NCBI GenBank assembly: GCA_002839245.1 | Contig: PGXR01000111.1 | Coordinates: 1-9,781, forward strand | Source of the DNA: Spirochaetae bacterium HGW-Spirochaetae-7 | GTDB lineage: Bacteria; Spirochaetota; Spirochaetia; Treponematales; UBA12059 | Reading direction: 5' to 3' | DNA: 9,781 bases | Shown: one piece after another, positions 1 through 6,232 of the stretch | How positions within the stretch are numbered: the stretch's first letter is position 1 | Layout of the letters: each line of letters starts with the position of its first letter | The notes under the pieces: generated by a model | The model's database searches: none | Told to the model about the DNA's origin: nothing | Seen by the model: the letters and a program-made list of their open reading frames with translations, nothing else | Made by a program: the position numbers and the translations under genes

Positions 1-438
1 GACCAGATTGGTCGCCTTTATGGAGATTTCGCCGTGCTTGGTGCGGAAGACCTCGCCTTCCAGCCCGACGATGTCGCCCAGATCATAGGTTAGAAAAACC
101 TCGTATTCCTCCGGCGTGATCGCATCCTGGCGAACGTAGATCTGAATGCGACCTTCCTTGTCCTGAATGTCGATAAAAGAGGCCTTGCCCATTTGCCGTT
201 TTGCCATGATCCTACCAGCAACGGAAACGGGTTTGCCTTCCATCGCATCAAAGTCATCTTTGATCCCCAGACTGTGATGGGTCACATTCCAGGTTTCCAC
301 CAGAAAGGGATTGCGTCCCATTTCCTGAAGCTTGGCAAGCTTCTCTCTGCGGATCATTCTCTGCTCGCTGATGTCCTGCTCTTCGCGAGCATCCTGAACA
401 TCATCTATGGTCATAGCCTTGTTGGTATCTTCATTCAT
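1..438 (-). CDS. lysS: Lysyl-tRNA synthetase (class II), N-terminal part, cut by window edge
   Basis: Charges tRNA-Lys with lysine in the cytoplasm for translation. Only the first 146 codons are present; the reading frame is open to the left edge. What is visible is the helical leader (residues 25-50, with REKLAKLQEMGRNPF at 31-45) followed by the start of the OB-fold anticodon-binding domain (about 70-146), including the family hallmark MGKASFIDIQDKEGRIQIY at 83-101. The catalytic class II domain lies outside the window. The start is the ATG at 436-438; the nearby ATG at 443-445 runs into a stop after four codons and the one at 432-434 is in another frame. The gene begins 45 bp after the greA stop, so it is probably co-transcribed with greA. 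The upstream GGGAA-type ribosome site is weak. Family assignment is firm from the hallmark residues. Confidence 0.93.
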   Translation of the reverse strand, partial: MNEDTNKAMTIDDVQDAREEQDISEQRMIRREKLAKLQEMGRNPFLVETWNVTHHSLGIKDDFDAMEGKPVSVAGRIMAKRQMGKASFIDIQDKEGRIQIYVRQDAITPEEYEVFLTYDLGDIVGLEGEVFRTKHGEISIKATNLV

Positions 439-483
439 ATTCCATTCCCGTCTTTCCCGAAATGTGCCGGTCGTCAGCCCATT

Positions 484-957
484 TTACTTATATATTCTCA
501 TGACTTCGTAACTAACGGTGCCGTCCGGTACGTTGACTTCTGCAACATCGCCGACCTGTTTTCCGATCAGTTGTTTTCCCACTTCCGATTCGTTGGAGAT
601 CTTGCCCTCAAAAGGATCCGCCTCGGTGGATCCTACGATGGTAAAATCAATGACCTCACCACTGGCTTTGTCTTTGATCTTGACATTTAGACCAACGTTG
701 ACTCTGTCATCGGAGATTTCACTGTGATCGATGATTTTGGCATTACGCATCATGTTTTCCAACTTCATGATCCGGTCTTCCAATTCCGCCTGCTCATTTT
801 TTGCAGAATCGTACTCAGAGTTTTCGGATATGTCACCGTAAGAAATCGCTTCCTTGATGCGCTCCGCCACCTCTTTTCGCTTTACGGTCACCAGTTCATC
901 ATACTCTGCAACGATCTTGTCGTGGCCTTCCTGGGTCAATAATATCACTTGGGACAT
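484..957 (-). CDS. greA: Transcription elongation factor GreA
   Basis: Binds RNA polymerase through the secondary channel and stimulates cleavage of backtracked transcripts, rescuing stalled complexes. The 157-residue length is typical. The N-terminal coiled coil spans about residues 1-75 and its tip carries GDISENSEYDSAK (41-53), with the acidic pair Asp42 and Glu45 matching the catalytic tip residues of E. coli GreA (D41/E44). The C-terminal FKBP-like domain covers about 80-157, including VGSTEADP and the terminal VSYEVMRIYK. An in-frame ATG 15 codons upstream (1002) exists, but the ATG at 955-957 is chosen because a GGAGGAG Shine-Dalgarno lies 9 nt before it and the protein then begins MSQVILLT as in the family. 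It is preceded by its own promoter and followed closely by lysS. Confidence 0.96.
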   Translation of the reverse strand: MSQVILLTQEGHDKIVAEYDELVTVKRKEVAERIKEAISYGDISENSEYDSAKNEQAELEDRIMKLENMMRNAKIIDHSEISDDRVNVGLNVKIKDKASGEVIDFTIVGSTEADPFEGKISNESEVGKQLIGKQVGDVAEVNVPDGTVSYEVMRIYK

Positions 958-966
958 TGTTTGATA

Positions 967-973
967 CTCCTCC
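967..973 (-). promoter_or_regulatory. Ribosome binding site that fixes the greA start
   Basis: On the minus strand this reads GGAGGAG, a near-perfect Shine-Dalgarno sequence, 9 nt before the ATG at 955-957. It rules out the longer in-frame start at 1002, which would place this motif inside the coding sequence. Confidence 0.85.
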
Positions 974-1074
974 AATTCTGTCTGTTGTTCGCAGTCCCAC
1001 ACGGGGATCGGCTCTCAGATTCTTTGCAAACAGAGAAATCGACCCGAAACGGATCGCCTGTCTATATGCGGCAT

Positions 1075-1103
1075 ATTCTATACTATTCATGCTGAAAAGT
1101 CAA
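1075..1103 (-). promoter_or_regulatory. Probable sigma-70/sigma-A promoter for greA-lysS
   Basis: Reading the minus strand, TTGACT (1103-1098) is followed after exactly 17 nt by TAGAAT (1080-1075). Each hexamer differs from consensus at one base and the spacing is ideal. It starts just past the dusB stop codon (1108-1110) and predicts transcription beginning near 1068, giving a leader of about 110 nt before greA. The leader contains a small possible hairpin (1040-1056, six pairs including one G-U) of unknown importance. The site would let greA-lysS be expressed independently of dusB, although read-through from dusB is also possible because no terminator is seen between them. Confidence 0.65.
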
Positions 1104-1107
1104 GGAA

Positions 1108-2100
1108 TTAACCGAGGTCGAGCTCCTGCCGTAGCACCTCCCGCAAGCCGGTCTCCGTCGTTGCCCGGTTGACTTTTTGACGTATCGCAGCCGCTCCCGG
1201 TACGCCTTTCAGATACCATCCGGCATGCTTGCGCATCTCTCGAACCGCTGCAGCCTCCCCTTTGAATTCTACAGTCAATTTCAGTTGATAAAGAAACATA
1301 GCTTGCTTTTCTTCGAGGGTAGTCGGGGCTGGTGCAGGACGCCCGCCGAGCAATTCCTCTGCTTCTCGGAAGATCCAGGGATTGCCCAACGCACCTCTGG
1401 CGATCATGACGGTATCGCAGCCTGTTTCCCGAAGCATCCTGACGGCATCTGCGCCTGTCATGACATCACCGCTTCCGATCACCGGAATTGACAGAAGTGA
1501 TTTGACTTCGGCGATCCAGTCCCAATTCGCAGATCCACTGTAATACTGGTCTCTCGTTCTTCCATGGACTGCGATCGCAGAGGCTCCGGCCTCTTCGATC
1601 CGCAGCGCAAATTCCCTGATGTTGATGTTCGACTCATCCCAACCGATCCTTGTTTTCACAGTGATCGGTTTTGCCTGGCGACCCTGTCGGTCCGCTGCAG
1701 AGTGTTCCGCCTTGACCATCGCCTTTACGATCTCTGCTGCCAGTTGCGGGTCCTTCATCAAGGCTGCCCCTTCACCGTTCTTTGCGACTTTGGGTACCGG
1801 ACATCCCATGTTGACGTCGATACCTGCGTTACCACGGCCTGACAGTTTGTCCACCGCCCAGGCCATGATCTCCGGATCCGAACCAAAAAGCTGGTAGATG
1901 ATGGGGGCTTCATCCGGTTCAAATGCCAAAAGCCGCTCCGTGGATCTGTCGTTGTAATATAATCCTTTCGCGCTGACCATTTCCGAGTACACCAAAGAGG
2001 CTCCCTGCGCCCTGCAGATCCTACGAAAAGGACTGTCGGTGATCCCGGCTAGGGGGGCGAGCAGAAACGGGCTGTCCAATTGTATCGTTCCTATGTTCAT
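1108..2100 (-). CDS. dusB: tRNA-dihydrouridine synthase, DusB family
   Basis: FMN-dependent enzyme that reduces specific uridines in the tRNA D-loop to dihydrouridine using NAD(P)H. With the start chosen here the protein has 330 residues, normal for the family. It opens with the TIM-barrel strand and FMN-site segment LAPLAGITDSPFRRICR (14-30). The catalytic cysteine is Cys100 in DVNMGCPVPKV (95-105), followed by NGEGAALM (108-115). Later landmarks are AIAVHGRTRDQYYSG (175-189), IGSGDV (208-213) and ARGALGNPWIF (234-244). The C-terminal helical tRNA-binding domain includes MRKHAGWYLKG (289-299). The ATG at 2098-2100 is preferred over an in-frame GTG at 2164-2166, since it has AGAGGA 7 nt upstream and the longer version would start inside the palindromic repeat. 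dusB next to greA-lysS is a familiar Firmicutes arrangement. DusB rather than another Dus subgroup is inferred from sequence feel and context. Confidence 0.93.
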   Translation of the reverse strand: MNIGTIQLDSPFLLAPLAGITDSPFRRICRAQGASLVYSEMVSAKGLYYNDRSTERLLAFEPDEAPIIYQLFGSDPEIMAWAVDKLSGRGNAGIDVNMGCPVPKVAKNGEGAALMKDPQLAAEIVKAMVKAEHSAADRQGRQAKPITVKTRIGWDESNINIREFALRIEEAGASAIAVHGRTRDQYYSGSANWDWIAEVKSLLSIPVIGSGDVMTGADAVRMLRETGCDTVMIARGALGNPWIFREAEELLGGRPAPAPTTLEEKQAMFLYQLKLTVEFKGEAAAVREMRKHAGWYLKGVPGAAAIRQKVNRATTETGLREVLRQELDLG

Positions 2101-2107
2101 TGTTTTG

Positions 2108-2113
2108 TCCTCT
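2108..2113 (-). promoter_or_regulatory. Ribosome binding site that fixes the dusB start
   Basis: On the minus strand this reads AGAGGA, 7 nt before the ATG at 2098-2100. It supports that start over the upstream in-frame GTG at 2166, which lies in repeat sequence and has no such site. Confidence 0.6.
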
Positions 2114-2152
2114 GCGAGGGGCAAGTGCCCGCTTGCCGGCGGAAAAGAGGTG

Positions 2153-2265
2153 CAGGTGCCACACACCTTTCATCTAGGTGTTAGAATAAAAATACAACAA
2201 CTCTAATTAACTCAAGTTGTTGTATTTTTATTCTAACACACAAAGGTTCTGGTGTGTGGCACCTG
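2153..2265. repeat. 113-bp imperfect palindrome between mmdB and dusB (MITE/REP-like)
   Basis: The outer arms are CAGGTGCCACACACC (2153-2167) and its exact reverse complement (2251-2265), 15 bp. The inner arms are a perfect 25-bp inverted repeat, 2178-2202 against 2215-2239, around a 12-nt loop (2203-2214). Unpaired stretches of 10 and 11 nt separate inner from outer arms. The core is AT-rich while the ends are GC-rich, unlike either neighbour gene. It begins 3 bp past the mmdB stop and ends about 50 bp before dusB. The outer arms act like terminal inverted repeats, but no target-site duplication is obvious. In RNA from either strand it would fold into a long hairpin that could end or stabilise the mmd transcript. 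It lacks the run of U directly after the stem expected of a classical terminator. No transposase is encoded. Confidence 0.8.
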
Positions 2266-2268
2266 GTA

Positions 2269-3420
2269 TCAATATCCGCCGAACATCGAAAGAAGTACGC
2301 CTGCGGCAACGGCCGAACCGATGACACCGGCTACATTGGGACCCATTGCATGCATCAGCAGGAAGTTGCTTGAGAGCTCTTCCTGACCGACCTTTTGGGA
2401 TACACGGGCTGCCATCGGCACTGCGGACACACCGGCAGAACCGATCAGCGGATTGATTTTTCCTCCGGTCAGGCTGTTCATGATTTTTGCTATGATCAGT
2501 CCGCCTGCGGTTCCGATCATAAATGCAAACACTCCTAAAATAATGATCATGACCGTGTCAAATACAAGGAACTGGGGACCGACCGCGGAAGCTCCAACGG
2601 ATACTCCCAGGAAAATCGTGACAACATTGATCAGGTTGTTGGCGGCAGTGTCGGAAAGTCGCAATGTCTTTCCACTTTCCTTGAACAAGTTGCCAAGCAT
2701 CAGCATACCGACCAAAGGCGCCGCTGCGGGAAGGATCAGAGATACCAACACGGTAACCATGATAGGGAATATGATCTTCTCTCTCTGACTGACCGGTCGC
2801 AGCTGATCCATCTTGATGACCCGCTCTTTCTTCGTGGTCAAAAGCTTCATGATCGGAGGCTGAATGACTGGTACCAGTGCCATATAGGAATAAGCAGCGA
2901 CTGCTATGGCTCCCAGAAGGTGTGGCGCCAGTTTTGTTGTCAGGAAGATCGCCGTTGGGCCATCGGCTCCGCCGATGATCCCGATGGAGGCAGCTTCTTG
3001 CGCATTGAACCCTGCAAGCAAAACTGCGCCAAGGAAACTGGTGAATATTCCAAACTGTGCACCAGCTCCCATCAATAACGACTTGGGATTGGCGATCAGT
3101 GGGCCAAAGTCGGTCATGGCGCCAACGCCCATGAAGATCAGAGGTGGCAGGATTCCCATTTTGTTCAACTGGTAGAACCAATAGAACAATCCGCCTTGAT
3201 CGAACATGCCGGATAACGGCATGTTCGAAAGGAGCATGCCAAAGGCTATAGGCACGAGAAGGAGCGGCTCAAATTTGCGCCCTATTCCCATGTACAATAA
3301 AACGCAGGAAATCACGATCATGATCAGTTCCCCGGGAATGAACCCAAGGACCAGCATCGAGCTGTTCGCGAATCCTGCGTATCCAGTCGCCCCGAGAAAA
3401 TTCAGGATATTTTGCCACAT
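2269..3420 (-). CDS. mmdB: Methylmalonyl-CoA decarboxylase beta subunit (Na+-translocating membrane pump)
   Basis: Integral membrane subunit that decarboxylates carboxybiotin on the carrier protein and couples this to Na+ export. The 383 residues are almost entirely hydrophobic helices, with landmarks EFEPLLL-like KFEPLLLVPIAFG (49-61), GVGAMTDFGPLIANP (98-112), GIIGGADGPTAIF (147-159) and GSAGVSAVPMAARV (327-340). The residues known to be functionally important in Klebsiella OadB (D203, Y229, N373, G377, S382, R389) are all present at a constant offset of 50: Asp153, Tyr179, Asn323, Gly327, Ser332 and Arg339. The ATG at 3418-3420 gives a family-like N-terminus, but its Shine-Dalgarno is poor (GAGGCGG about 12 nt away). 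It follows mmdC by 21 bp. Beta subunits of oxaloacetate, glutaconyl-CoA and methylmalonyl-CoA pumps are very alike, so the substrate comes from the adjacent mmdA. Its GC content is clearly lower than mmdC and the genes upstream. Confidence 0.94.
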   Translation of the reverse strand: MWQNILNFLGATGYAGFANSSMLVLGFIPGELIMIVISCVLLYMGIGRKFEPLLLVPIAFGMLLSNMPLSGMFDQGGLFYWFYQLNKMGILPPLIFMGVGAMTDFGPLIANPKSLLMGAGAQFGIFTSFLGAVLLAGFNAQEAASIGIIGGADGPTAIFLTTKLAPHLLGAIAVAAYSYMALVPVIQPPIMKLLTTKKERVIKMDQLRPVSQREKIIFPIMVTVLVSLILPAAAPLVGMLMLGNLFKESGKTLRLSDTAANNLINVVTIFLGVSVGASAVGPQFLVFDTVMIIILGVFAFMIGTAGGLIIAKIMNSLTGGKINPLIGSAGVSAVPMAARVSQKVGQEELSSNFLLMHAMGPNVAGVIGSAVAAGVLLSMFGGY

Positions 3421-3435
3421 ACGCTTGTACCGCCG

Positions 3436-3451
3436 CCTCGCTTAAGCGAGG
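3436..3451. repeat. Perfect 16-bp palindrome over the mmdC stop codon
   Basis: CCTCGCTTAAGCGAGG is its own reverse complement. Its centre holds the mmdC TAA (3442-3444) and it sits at the boundary where base composition changes. As RNA it could form only a short stem with a tight loop; as DNA it could be a dimeric-protein site. It may be coincidental. Confidence 0.5.
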
Positions 3452-3813
3452 TCGATCATCGGGTCGCCGGTATTGACGGTGGAACCTGCCTGGACGCGAA
3501 TCGCCGCTACGACGCCATCTGACGGGGCGGAGATCTCGTTCTCCATCTTCATCGCCTCGAGAATCATGAGCACGTCGCCGCGCTTGACCGGATTGCCTGT
3601 GGCGACCTTGAGCGACAGCACGGTTCCCGGCATGGGAGCCTTGATCGTGACCGCTCCGCCGGATGCGGCAGGCGCTGCAGCGGCGGGCGCGACCGGCGCC
3701 GAAGCCGAGGCCTGCGCGACGGGCGCAGCGGCCGGACCGACTGCCGAACCGACGTCCTCGACGCCTACGTCGTATGACTGACCGTTGACTGTTACCTTAT
3801 ATTTCTTGAACAT
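3442..3813 (-). CDS. mmdC: Methylmalonyl-CoA decarboxylase biotin carrier subunit (gamma)
   Basis: Carries the carboxyl group on biotin from the MmdA active site to the membrane subunit MmdB. The 123 residues divide into a short N-terminal segment (1-23, MFKKYKVTVNGQSYDV), a flexible Ala/Pro-rich linker (about 24-52) and a biotinyl domain (53-123). The biotin-attachment motif EAMKMENE places the biotinylated lysine at Lys89, 34 residues from the C-terminus, the usual distance. IKAPMPGTVLSL (57-68) forms the opposite half of the domain. Size and stand-alone form match the carrier subunits of Veillonella and Propionigenium methylmalonyl-CoA decarboxylase, not the fused carriers of carboxylases. 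AAGGAG (3820-3825) lies 6 nt before the ATG. mmdD ends 31 bp upstream. Confidence 0.94.
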   Translation of the reverse strand: MFKKYKVTVNGQSYDVGVEDVGSAVGPAAAPVAQASASAPVAPAAAAPAASGGAVTIKAPMPGTVLSLKVATGNPVKRGDVLMILEAMKMENEISAPSDGVVAAIRVQAGSTVNTGDPMIDLA

Positions 3814-3844
3814 TGCCGACTCCTTGTAGTGTTGTCCACGCCGT

Positions 3845-4201
3845 TCAGGCGCGGCCGTTGGTGCCCGATGACGCCACTCTATCTGCGTATCCCCAGACGG
3901 GGGTGTTGAATCCTGACCTCTCCAGCGAGGCTATCCTGATGGACGAAGCCGGCGAACCGCTCGCCGCCGCGATGGCCGCGACTATTGCCGCGATCACGGA
4001 ACCGTCGACCCCGCCTGCCTTCACGCTCGCAGCCGCGGGAGCCGCCTGGGCCAGGCTGGCGACAATGGTCGTAGATTTTTTCGGGCTTCGAACGAATATG
4101 AACTTGAAGAACCCCACCATGGCCACCAACGACAACAGGCACAGGAATACCGTGCTGATGCCGATGATCACTATGGTCCACATGAACGATACTGTTTCCA
4201 T
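3845..4201 (-). CDS. mmdD: Methylmalonyl-CoA decarboxylase delta subunit (OadG-like membrane anchor)
   Basis: Small membrane protein that assembles the decarboxylase, joining the carboxyltransferase MmdA to the membrane part. The 118 residues show one N-terminal transmembrane helix (about 7-35, MWTIVIIGISTVFLCLLSLV...), a basic stop-transfer stretch (VRSPKK, 37-42), an Ala-rich linker (about 47-66) and a C-terminal segment with IAAIVAAIAAASG and SIRIASLERSGFNTPVWGYADR (88-108). The aromatic-rich end with a conserved Trp103 is typical of OadG/MmdD proteins, which are otherwise poorly conserved. The frame is open further upstream (to 4459) because it lies over mmdA, but the ATG at 4199-4201 has AAGGAAGG 4 nt ahead and starts directly before the membrane helix. 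Only 10 bp separate it from mmdA, whose stop codon touches this ribosome site. Confidence 0.88.
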   Translation of the reverse strand: METVSFMWTIVIIGISTVFLCLLSLVAMVGFFKFIFVRSPKKSTTIVASLAQAAPAAASVKAGGVDGSVIAAIVAAIAAASGSPASSIRIASLERSGFNTPVWGYADRVASSGTNGRA

Positions 4202-4205
4202 GGGG

Positions 4206-4213
4206 CCTTCCTT
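4206..4213 (-). promoter_or_regulatory. mmdD ribosome binding site overlapping the mmdA stop
   Basis: On the minus strand this reads AAGGAAGG, 4 nt before the mmdD ATG. Its first two bases are the last two bases of the mmdA TAA (4212-4214), so ribosomes finishing mmdA end directly on the mmdD initiation site. This suggests translational coupling of the two subunits. Confidence 0.7.
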
Positions 4214-5756
4214 ATACCGGAGTGTTGCCGTGCTTCTTGGCCGGGCGGGTTTCCCGTTTGCCAAGGAGCATGGCCAGGGTTGACGCGAGCCTCGCCCTGG
4301 TTTCTGAAGGATCGATGACGTCATCCACATAGCCGCGCGCCGCCGCCTTGTAGGGGTTGGCGAAGTTGCGCTTGTACTCGTCGATCTTGTCCTTGCGCAT
4401 GGCAACGGGATCCTCGGCTTCCTCGATCTCTTTCTTGAAGATGATGTTGGCAGCTCCATCGGGTCCCATGACCGCTATCTCCGCGCTAGGCCAAGCAAGG
4501 ACCTGGTCGGCTCCAAGGTGCCTGGAGCACATCGCTATGTACGCACCGCCGTAGGCCTTGCGTATGATGATGGTGAGCTTGGGCACGGTTGCTTCGGAAT
4601 AGGCATAGAGGAGCTTGGCGCCGTGGCGGATGACGCCGCCGTGCTCCTGGCCGACGCCGGGCAGGTAGCCTGCGGTATCGGTAAGGGTAACGAGCGGAAT
4701 GTTGAACGAGTCGCAAATGCGGATGAAGCGGCTGGCCTTGTCGGATGCATTGATGTCGAGGACACCGGCAAGCTGCTTGGGCTGGTTGGCGATGACGCCT
4801 ACCGACCTGCCGCCAAGCCTGGCGAAACAGGTGACGATGTTCATGGCGTACAGGCTCTGTATCTCGAAATAGTCGCCGTCGTCGAATACCTTGCCGATGA
4901 CGTCGCGGATATCGTAGGGCTTGTTGGGCGAATCGGGGATGATTCCCGCGAGGTCGGGGCAGGATCGGGTCACGGGGTCGTTCGTCGGCATAAGCGGCGC
5001 GTCCTCGATGTTGTTCGAGGGAAGGTACGACAGAAGCTTCTTGACGCCCTCGATCGTAGCCAGTTCGTCGGCGAACATGAGGCTAGCGCAACCGGAAATC
5101 TCGTTGTGCACCTGGGCTCCGCCAAGCGCTTCGGCGGTAACATCTTCGCCGGTGACGGCCTTTATCACCTGGGGACCGGTGATGAACATGTTCGATGTCT
5201 TCTCGACCATCACGGTAAAGTCGGTCAGCGCGGGGGAGTAGACGGCGCCGCCGGCGCATGGTCCCATGATCACCGATATCTGGGGAATGACTCCGGAGGC
5301 GAGCGTATTGCGATAGAAGATGTTTCCGTAACCGAAGAGCGCATCGACGCCTTCCTGGATGCGCGCTCCGCCGGAGTCGTTGATGCCGATGCATGGACAA
5401 CCGACTTTCATCGCCATGTCCATGGCTTTGCATATCTTTGCGGCGTGCATTTCACCGAGGGAGCCGCCGATGACGGTGAAATCCTGGGCAAAAAGGTAGA
5501 CGAGGCGGCCGGCCACCGTACCGTAGCCTATGACGACGCCCTCGCCCGGAGCCTCGATGTCGCCCATGCCAAGATCGGTGGCGCGGTGTTCCACGAAAGC
5601 GTCGACCTCGACGAAGCTACCGGCGTCGAGGAAGGACTCTATCCTCTCGCGGGCCGTCATCTTGCCCTTGTCGTGCTGGGCCGCGACGCGTTTCGGCCCT
5701 CCGCCAGCGGTGATGCGGCCTCGGCGTACCGCCAGATCCTTCAGCTTCGATTCCAT
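4212..5756 (-). CDS. mmdA: Methylmalonyl-CoA decarboxylase alpha subunit (carboxyltransferase)
   Basis: Moves the carboxyl group from (S)-methylmalonyl-CoA to biotin on MmdC, releasing propionyl-CoA; a peripheral cytoplasmic subunit. The 514 residues match the acyl-CoA carboxyltransferase (PccB/MmdA) family: an N-terminal crotonase-like half (about 25-260) and a C-terminal half (about 270-500). Visible motifs are KMTARERIESFLDAGSF (32-48), DSGGARIQEG (127-136), the N-terminal oxyanion-hole segment GPCAGGAVYSPALTD (165-179), TDTAGYLPGVGQEHGG (359-374) and the C-terminal oxyanion-hole segment KAYGGAYIAM (400-409). GGAGAG lies 6 nt before the ATG at 5754-5756. Propionyl-CoA carboxylase beta is the main alternative because the families merge, but the adjacent mmdD, mmdC and mmdB and the absence of a biotin carboxylase gene favour the Na+ pump. 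The segment is GC-rich. Confidence 0.95.
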   Translation of the reverse strand: MESKLKDLAVRRGRITAGGGPKRVAAQHDKGKMTARERIESFLDAGSFVEVDAFVEHRATDLGMGDIEAPGEGVVIGYGTVAGRLVYLFAQDFTVIGGSLGEMHAAKICKAMDMAMKVGCPCIGINDSGGARIQEGVDALFGYGNIFYRNTLASGVIPQISVIMGPCAGGAVYSPALTDFTVMVEKTSNMFITGPQVIKAVTGEDVTAEALGGAQVHNEISGCASLMFADELATIEGVKKLLSYLPSNNIEDAPLMPTNDPVTRSCPDLAGIIPDSPNKPYDIRDVIGKVFDDGDYFEIQSLYAMNIVTCFARLGGRSVGVIANQPKQLAGVLDINASDKASRFIRICDSFNIPLVTLTDTAGYLPGVGQEHGGVIRHGAKLLYAYSEATVPKLTIIIRKAYGGAYIAMCSRHLGADQVLAWPSAEIAVMGPDGAANIIFKKEIEEAEDPVAMRKDKIDEYKRNFANPYKAAARGYVDDVIDPSETRARLASTLAMLLGKRETRPAKKHGNTPV

Positions 5757-5798
5757 ATGCTTCTCTCCATCCTTATCAAGGAAATTAGTGGCATTCTA

Positions 5799-6200
5799 TC
5801 AGCCTCTCTGACACAATTCTACCAGTACCCCATTCGTCGCCTTTGGATGCAGGAAAGCAATTCTGGCCCCGCCTGCACCGTATCGCGGTTTTTCGTCTAT
5901 CAGGCGGACGCCCTTGGCCTTGAGTTCTGCAAGCGCCGCGTCTATGTCGTCGACCCTGAAGGCTATGTGCTGTATGCCCTGCCCCTTTGCCTCGATGAAC
6001 TTTGCGATGGGGCCCTCGGGCGAAGTGGATTCAAGCAGCTCGAGCTCGGTATCCCCGATAGGCAGGAACGCCACGCGAACCTTCTGCTCCTCGACGCTCT
6101 CGGTACCGCCGAGCTCCATGCCGAGCATTTCTGTGTATAGCTTCAGCGACTCGTCTAGATTGGATACAGCCACTCCGATGTGGTCAATCTTCACGACCAT
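5799..6200 (-). CDS. mce: Methylmalonyl-CoA epimerase
   Basis: Interconverts (R)- and (S)-methylmalonyl-CoA, linking the mutase (R form) to the decarboxylase (S form). The 133-residue protein is a two-module glyoxalase/vicinal-oxygen-chelate fold. DHIGVAVSNLDESLKLY (6-22) supplies His7, GIQHIAFRVDDI (75-86) supplies His78, and VLVELCQ (125-131) supplies Glu128; these match the expected metal ligands, and TELELLE (51-57) holds the remaining ligand or catalytic position. AAGGAGGA (6206-6213) sits 5 nt before the ATG at 6198-6200. It lies between meaB and mmdA with gaps of 32 and 42 bp, exactly where the pathway needs it. Other VOC proteins such as lactoylglutathione lyases are similar in fold, but the motifs and context make epimerase clear. 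Confidence 0.96.
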   Translation of the reverse strand: MVVKIDHIGVAVSNLDESLKLYTEMLGMELGGTESVEEQKVRVAFLPIGDTELELLESTSPEGPIAKFIEAKGQGIQHIAFRVDDIDAALAELKAKGVRLIDEKPRYGAGGARIAFLHPKATNGVLVELCQRG

Positions 6201-6232
6201 GTGTTTCCTCCTTGGGTTTGCGGAAGCCCTTG

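Noticed and set aside
958..1002. Fifteen-codon N-terminal extension of greA
   Set aside because: The strong GGAGGAG falls inside it and the shorter protein matches the usual GreA start and length.
2120..2137. GGCAAG/CTTGCC hairpin upstream of dusB
   Set aside because: Six base pairs with a 6-nt loop and no following T-run; too weak to call a terminator or riboswitch.
2101..2166. Upstream extension of dusB to a GTG at 2166
   Set aside because: It would begin inside the palindromic repeat, lacks a ribosome site, and adds 22 residues not typical of Dus proteins. The ATG at 2100 has AGAGGA ahead of it.
2168..2239. Promoter for dusB in the AT-rich core of the palindrome
   Set aside because: TTGAGT and several AT-rich hexamers are present, but none combines good matches with 16-18 nt spacing.
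4212..5756. Propionyl-CoA carboxylase beta subunit as the identity of mmdA
   Set aside because: No biotin carboxylase gene is nearby, while delta, biotin-carrier and Na+-pump beta subunits follow directly.
4518..6140. Long plus-strand open frame (540 codons) opposite mmdA and mce
   Set aside because: It lies antisense to two unmistakable genes; long antisense frames are expected in GC-rich, codon-biased DNA. The translation has no recognisable motif.
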